In this document: positions 60,079 to 64,000 of the stretch, in pieces
Numbering within the stretch: the stretch's first letter is position 1
Layout: the number at the start of each line of letters is the position of its first letter
Origin: Cryoendolithus antarcticus
Lineage: Eukaryota; Ascomycota; Dothideomycetes; Cladosporiales; Cladosporiaceae
DNA: 64,000 bases
Assembly: GCA_002077065.1 (NCBI GenBank)
Contig: NAJO01000043.1
Coordinates: 307,283 to 371,282, forward strand
Direction: 5' to 3'
Notes under the pieces: generated by a model
What the model saw: only the letters and a program-made list of their open reading frames with translations
Told to the model about the DNA's origin: nothing
Database searches by the model: none
Program-made: the position numbers and the translations under genes

Positions 60079-61278
60079 CTACTCTTCCATCGCATCGTCG
60101 CCGCCGTTGACCATAGTACCCTTCAACATCTCAATCTCTTGCTTCGCCGCCGCCAAGTCCGCTACCAACTGCCCATTGACCTCCTCCACCCGCGCTATGT
60201 GGCTCGTGAACGAGCTCGCCGCTGCCTCGCTCGCGCCTATACGCTTATCCATCTCCTTGACCAGCACAATCAACTGCTTGACCGATTCGCTATGAGCTTC
60301 GCTGCCGGCCTCGCGCTGCGTCTGCGGCTTTGGCGCCGCCGCCATGTTCTCCTTCGCCTCGCTGCTTGCTATAGCGAAGCGCTGCCACTCTCCCTCGTAC
60401 GCCTTCTGCAGATTGGCGATAGCCGCGTCGTTCATCGTCTTTAGCTGACCGATCGCTTCGCTACTAGCCTCGCTAGCTGTCTGGGTCGAGTGGCTAACGT
60501 AGTCCGGCGCCTCGGCCATTGCCTCCGTCTGCTCCCTCAACATCTTCTCGAAGACCGCGTTATGCTAGTCGCACGCCGCGTTCATCGCCTTCGCCGTGTC
60601 GGTATTGAACTTCGTAATCAAATCGCGGTTCAGCTTCTTGATCGCCTGCACCGTTTCGGTGCGTGTCTCGCCGAGGACCTTCAGCGCCTCGCCGCACGCC
60701 TCGTTAATCTTCGCCTCCGCCTTGCTAACAATAGGAGATAGATCCTCCTCTGCCGCATCGCGTTTCTTGCCTAACTTTAAGACAATCTTCGCTAGGGCCT
60801 CGCTCTTCTTTAGCGTTGCCTCGCTATCTGTCTCCATTCCTCCTATTGCCGTGTCGCTAGTTGCCGCTTTCGATGCCCTATATCCACCCTTTTGATGACG
60901 CTTGCAATACGCGTAGGACTCCTCGCGATCGGCCCAGACCCTACAGGTCACTCCATCTCTCTTTAAGCACCAGATACAAGGATCTGGCGCATCCTTTCCC
61001 TCACTAGTCTCCATGATCCTTCCGGCAACGTCGAATTTGCGTAGGTTTGCTAGCGCGAGCTTCTCTGCCTTTGCATTTGGCCACGCGTCGGTAGCGGCGT
61101 TCTGCAAGGCTTGCTATCCATCACTTGCGATGTAGTAGAAGGCCTGCTAATCTATAGTCTGTGGGCGGCGGAAGGATTGGACACTATAGCGAGTTAGCAG
61201 CGAAGCAAACTCTAGGGCGCTATGTATTACTTACTGTGTAACGTGAGCATCATACTGCGCCTGGCTCATTTCGTCCAT
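60079..61278 (-). pseudogene. locus A: Cys-motif and coiled-coil protein frame broken by TAG codons
   Basis: Starts at ATG 61278 (MDEMSQAQYDAHVT). A 51-bp intron (61184-61234; GTAAGT donor, GCTAAC branch, CTATAG acceptor) joins into one frame running to TAG at 60079-60081: 383 codons including three internal TAGs at 61147-61149, 61114-61116 and 60565-60567. Around each stop the protein stays plausible, e.g. 'QTID' TAG 'QAFYYIASDG' TAG 'QALQNAATDAW'. The N-terminal part has a putative zinc motif ('DPCIWCLKRDGVTCRVWADR', then YAYC), like a Cys-rich family I recall as expanded in Dothideomycetes; the C-terminal half is a charged coiled coil rich in SEA ('ASEASSEAIGQLKTMND'). Past 60079 the frame continues with one more TAG to TGA at 59962-59964. 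It could be a RIP-mutated pseudogene or a gene using readthrough; I cannot decide. Confidence 0.5.
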
Positions 61279-61619
61279 TATGCGTGTAGGTATATATGCG
61301 GCGTATGATTAGGATAATGAGGCGATAGATGCGGTGATGCGAAGACTGTAATGAGGCGACAGAAGCGTATAAAGACAACACGATGGATGCAAACGGTAGG
61401 TGGTAGGTGTCGGTTAAAGAGAATAATAACAAAGAGAAGTAAGCCTAGCCTCGCTATAGACTCGCACGTGCGGGCACAAGTAAGGAAAGAACGACCGTAC
61501 TACAACACTACTAATAAGACTATTAGAGATGATCATGGCAAGTGAGTAGCGAAGTAGCAGCGAAGTGATGCGAATGAATATCCGTTACCATGCCCTCCTA
61601 TCCCACACCCTGCTCTCAA
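61279..61619. other. intergenic between loci A and B
   Basis: A-rich spacer with no gene. Contains two close AGCGAA copies near 61548-61565 and CTCGCT near 61450. Confidence 0.5.
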
Positions 61620-61632
61620 TCATGTAGTATCA

Positions 61633-61739
61633 CCTCCGTGTCCTCCGTGCGCGCGTGCGAGGCTCCGCACGAGGCTCACTACGCGGCAGCATTACCTCCT
61701 TGCCCTCTGTGCGCGGGTGCGAGGCTCACTACGCGGCAG
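61633..61739. repeat. imperfect tandem duplication of about 50 bp
   Basis: The 20 bases at 61670-61689 recur exactly at 61720-61739, and the preceding 30 or so bases of each copy (CCTCCGTG.../CCTCCTTG..., both reaching GTGCGAGGCT) are alike with a few changes. It overlaps the end of locus B. Confidence 0.75.
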
Positions 61740-63134
61740 TAGCTCAAGGGGATCCTTAGGGGGCTCCTTATACGAGTCTACGGCCATTGGATTGGCCTCG
61801 CTATGCGCTTCGACGTCGGCCTCGTAGTGCTCTCTATACTATGCCGCTTCATCTACCTCGCTCAACTCCGGCGAGCTCTGCCTAGAAGGAAGTGGCAGTA
61901 GAGTGTCAAGCTCGACGAAGGGAGGAGGCTGCGTAGGATTGACCTTTGGCGTCGAGAAGGTGCGCTCCTTCTTAATGCGTAGCGGCGTGTCGAGGTTGAT
62001 AAAGGCCGGAGGCTGTGCAGGGTTGATCTTTAGAGCCTTGAAGGTACGCTCCTTCTTGATGCGCTTGACGAATAGAGAGCCCTCATCGTCGTCGTCATTG
62101 TTAGTATCTTGGCTCGTGGGCTTGCCACGTTTGCCTGCACCCGTAGTAGCCTTCTTCTTAGGCGTAGGCTTCTTCTTCGGCGTCAACGAGGCGGTTAGCG
62201 AAGCCGGCAGCGATGCGTCGTTTGCCTTCTTCTTGTTCGCAGGCTTGCGCGGCGTTGGTGTTAGCGGTTGCGAAGCCGGCAACGATGCAGTCCCTGGTTC
62301 TTGAATGCCTCGCTACCGGACTACGATGCCAATCTCTTTACCGTGCTTCTTGTGGCTATCAAACTTCGGCCACTGCTGTTAGAGAGACTCGCCGACGGTG
62401 TAGGCGATTGGCGTGGGGTAATGGTTATCGCTGAAGTCGTATTCGCAGAGGAAGTGTTCGTGGTAGTCAGGTAGATTGTATACGTCAAGCAGTGTGCCCT
62501 GTGGCCCACGACTAAGGATGAAATCGACCAGCGAGGCTCCGGATGCCTCGTACGCCTCGCCGTAGAACGAATCCTTCCATCTAGTGTAGAAGATCTCATC
62601 GAAGAGCTCATCGCTCCCGTCTATTGCCGTGTAGATGTACTGTGTGTACACGGCGACCTTGTAGCGATACGACGGTTCTGCAACTCTTACTGGCCTTGTG
62701 GCACCGGTGTTTGGCGGAGGGTGGCCTTGAGCGGCGGCGGCGGCGGCACGGCGACCTGCAACAGTGCTAGCACCGGCGTGGGTAGGTCGACGTTAATCAA
62801 ATGCGGCCTGGCGAGCGACCTCGACAATTGCACGATCCGGAATGGATGGGAAGGCACGCATTCCACTCTGGCCAGTGGTTCTTGCCTCGTGCTGGCCTCG
62901 CTGTTAGCTTCGCTAAGGCTAGTATGCACCACAACGACTTACTGCTGACTGCGCCGCGATTCGCTGTGGAATAACGTTCGCCTCGCTATTGCTGTTGTGC
63001 CGTTGCGGCGCAGGGCGTGCCGGTAGGTTTGGATTGAGTAGCATGCAGGCTCCGCAGCTCTCGTAATCGCTGTACACGTCTGCGTGCTTGAAGCCTCCCT
63101 TTGCGCAGTAGACATCCCAGACATTGGACGACAT
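61692..63134 (-). pseudogene. locus B: two-exon protein frame broken by TAA and TAG codons
   Basis: ATG 63134 (MSSNVWDVYCAKGG) opens a 64-codon exon with Cys pairs ('YESCGACML'). A 51-bp intron (62892-62942; GTAAGT donor, GCTAAC branch, GGCCAG acceptor) keeps frame into a 400-codon exon that ends at TAA 61692-61694. Inside it are TAA 62793-62795, TAA 62379-62381, TAG 62313-62315 and TAG 61839-61841, with no TGA. The flanks remain protein-like: 'PDRAIVEVARQAAFD' before the first, 'YNLPDYHEHFLCEYDFSDNH' and 'PIAYTVGESL' before the second, QQWPKFDSHKKHGKEIG after it, and 'YREHYEADVEAHSEANPMAV' after the fourth. A Lys-rich region and two 28-residue repeats lie near the C-terminus. Beyond 61692 the frame closes at TGA 61620-61622. 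No known domain recognised. RIP-mutated gene versus recoded gene is undecided. Confidence 0.5.
61896..62063 (-). repeat. two tandem 84-bp (28-residue) coding repeats in locus B
   Basis: Units 61980-62063 and 61896-61979 (minus strand). Both encode RIKKERTF, then a K-(I/V)-NP-(A/T)-QPP-(A/P)-F core and LDT-(P/L)-L. The differences between units are mostly conservative residue changes, which argues that this part has been under protein-level selection. Confidence 0.8.
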
Positions 63135-63459
63135 ATTGCGGTTGGATGAGAGATAGGGTTTGATGAAGAGTGGTAGGAGAAGAAGAGCGAGGTACTCAGC
63201 TTTTGAATTGCGAGGCGGCGGCGAGTCCACGGCGAAGGGGATCATATTGCCGAGAACACAGACAGGTCTAATCTGCTGCAGCGAGTCGGCGGCGAAGCCG
63301 CAGCGAGTACGCAGCCGAATGGCCCTGCCTGTGTAACGTCGGTTGGAGCGAATCCACAGCGAAGCTGCAGCGAGTCGGTTCTTGTCTAGCTGCATCAATA
63401 CCGTGCAGCCTGCCGTGTAACCATCGCAAACGCCTCGCTACGTATTCGTAGCACGTATA
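63135..63459. other. intergenic between loci B and C
   Basis: No gene called. The locus B frame is open upstream to about 63398, but with a less protein-like composition. Dense in AGCGAR words (for example 63287-63310 and 63352-63378). Confidence 0.4.
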
Positions 63460-64000
63460 TCAGTCCTGTAGAAAGGCCTCGATGTACTCCGGCCCGTGAT
63501 TATTCATGAAATGCAGCTACTATTATATGTGCTCGAGCTCCTCCCATAGAACGGCTACCTCGCCTGCGTCTTCCGTCTCTTGTATCTGGCGTTCTAGTTC
63601 TTGCCGGCGCTCCGCGTTCTCGTCCATGTTGTCTGCCTCGTTGGCGTGCAGCAGTAAGTCGCGACGAAGCCTGGCGTATTCGCGGCCGTCTTCGTTATGA
63701 GCCTCGCCGTTAGCATCGCGCTCACGGAAGTCTACAGGGTCCATGTCTAAATCTAGTGGCCTTCCTGCAGCAACGTTTGCCTCGTAGAGATTCGCCATGG
63801 CCTGGCGAAGCGGTGCATTCGCACGCCAGAACTTAGTAGGATCAGCAGGCCTAGGGCATTCGTCAAGCACCGCCTCGTTACCGGCGTTAAGATGCGCCTA
63901 TACATGGTCACGGAGTTGAAGGTAGGCTACTTGGTGACGGCGTGTCTTGCGGTCCGGTAGGAATTGACGGCCGTCGAGTCCTTCAAAGCCTAGAGCAATC
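63460..64000 (-). pseudogene. locus C: partial protein frame broken by TAG/TAA, runs off the window
   Basis: Read from the window end: 'EGLDGRQFLPDRKTRRHQVA', 'YLQLRDHV', TAG at 63898-63900, 'AHLNAGNEAVLDECPRPADP', 'TKFWRANAPLRQAMANLYEA', an acidic helical stretch ('LERQIQETEDAGEVAVLWEE', 'LEHI'), then three consecutive stops TAA-TAG-TAG at 63517-63525, followed in the same frame by 'LHFMNNHGPEYIEAFLQD' and TGA at 63460-63462. The run of three stops looks like a converted CAA-CAG-CAG (Gln-Gln-Gln) tract. The 5' end lies outside the window. No named family; possibly related to transposon-borne or lineage-specific genes. Confidence 0.45.

Noticed and set aside
63481..63780. Strong RIP of the 60-64 kb region
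   Set aside because: By hand I count 17 TpA to 16 ApT here, against 10 to 16 in FKS1 (24541-24840). That is raised but not extreme, and many CpA sites remain. I keep light RIP as an explanation but not as established.
59962..64000. Genome-wide reassignment of TAA/TAG to glutamine
   Set aside because: Conserved genes in the same window end properly at TAG or TAA: FKS1, PKS, CFEM, oxidoreductase (TAG) and the reductase and GH72 (TAA). The reductase ends at its family-conserved ACM. A general code change is therefore ruled out; only local effects remain.

Overview
The window is nuclear DNA of a filamentous ascomycete, most likely a melanised (black) Dothideomycete. Reasons: introns of about 51-78 bp with GTRNGN donors, CTRAY branch points and YAG acceptors; a fungal gene set (white collar-1, FKS1, GH72 glucanosyltransferase, CFEM protein, Sel1/CAAX chitin synthase activator); and the three core DHN-melanin genes together: a non-reducing PKS, the C2H2 + Zn2Cys6 regulator CMR1 and trihydroxynaphthalene reductase. 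Exon joins below were placed by hand from splice motifs, frame and conserved protein order.

Layout. 0.8-18.6 kb: wc-1 (+), a Ras-like GTPase (+), an OXR1/TLDc protein (-), a CHS4/SKT5-like chitin synthase activator interrupted by one in-frame TAG (+), a small secreted protein (+), SYS1 (-), a medium-chain oxidoreductase (+), a CFEM protein (-) and a GPI-anchored GH72 enzyme (-). 21.2-36.7 kb: FKS1 (+), an SPT10-like acetyltransferase (+), a nitrate transporter (+), a Cys-rich/Gly-Ser-Asp protein (-), a small conserved protein (+) and a J-domain protein (-). 37.0-59.4 kb: a conserved three-exon protein (+), then the melanin locus: reductase (-), a decayed gene, CMR1 (-), a gene-poor 7.7-kb spacer, and the intronless PKS (+). 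60-64 kb: three minus-strand reading frames of a different character.

How the genes work together. The PKS makes 1,3,6,8-tetrahydroxynaphthalene, the reductase performs the reductive steps towards 1,8-DHN, and CMR1 is the pathway-specific activator, placed divergently from the PKS. Several other genes also build the cell wall (FKS1, GH72, chitin synthase activator, CFEM). WC-1 is the blue-light receptor; a link to melanin here is conceivable but not shown.

Most unusual part. At 59.96-64.0 kb three adjacent frames keep protein-like sequence and fungal introns yet are broken repeatedly by TAA or TAG and never by TGA, often beside Gln codons. The same 4 kb is saturated with the word AGCGAA/AGCGAG (reverse complement TTCGCT/CTCGCT), in coding, intronic and intergenic DNA alike. 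The conserved chitin synthase activator carries a similar single TAG. RIP-like C-to-T mutation is the simplest explanation; readthrough or mRNA editing is the alternative.
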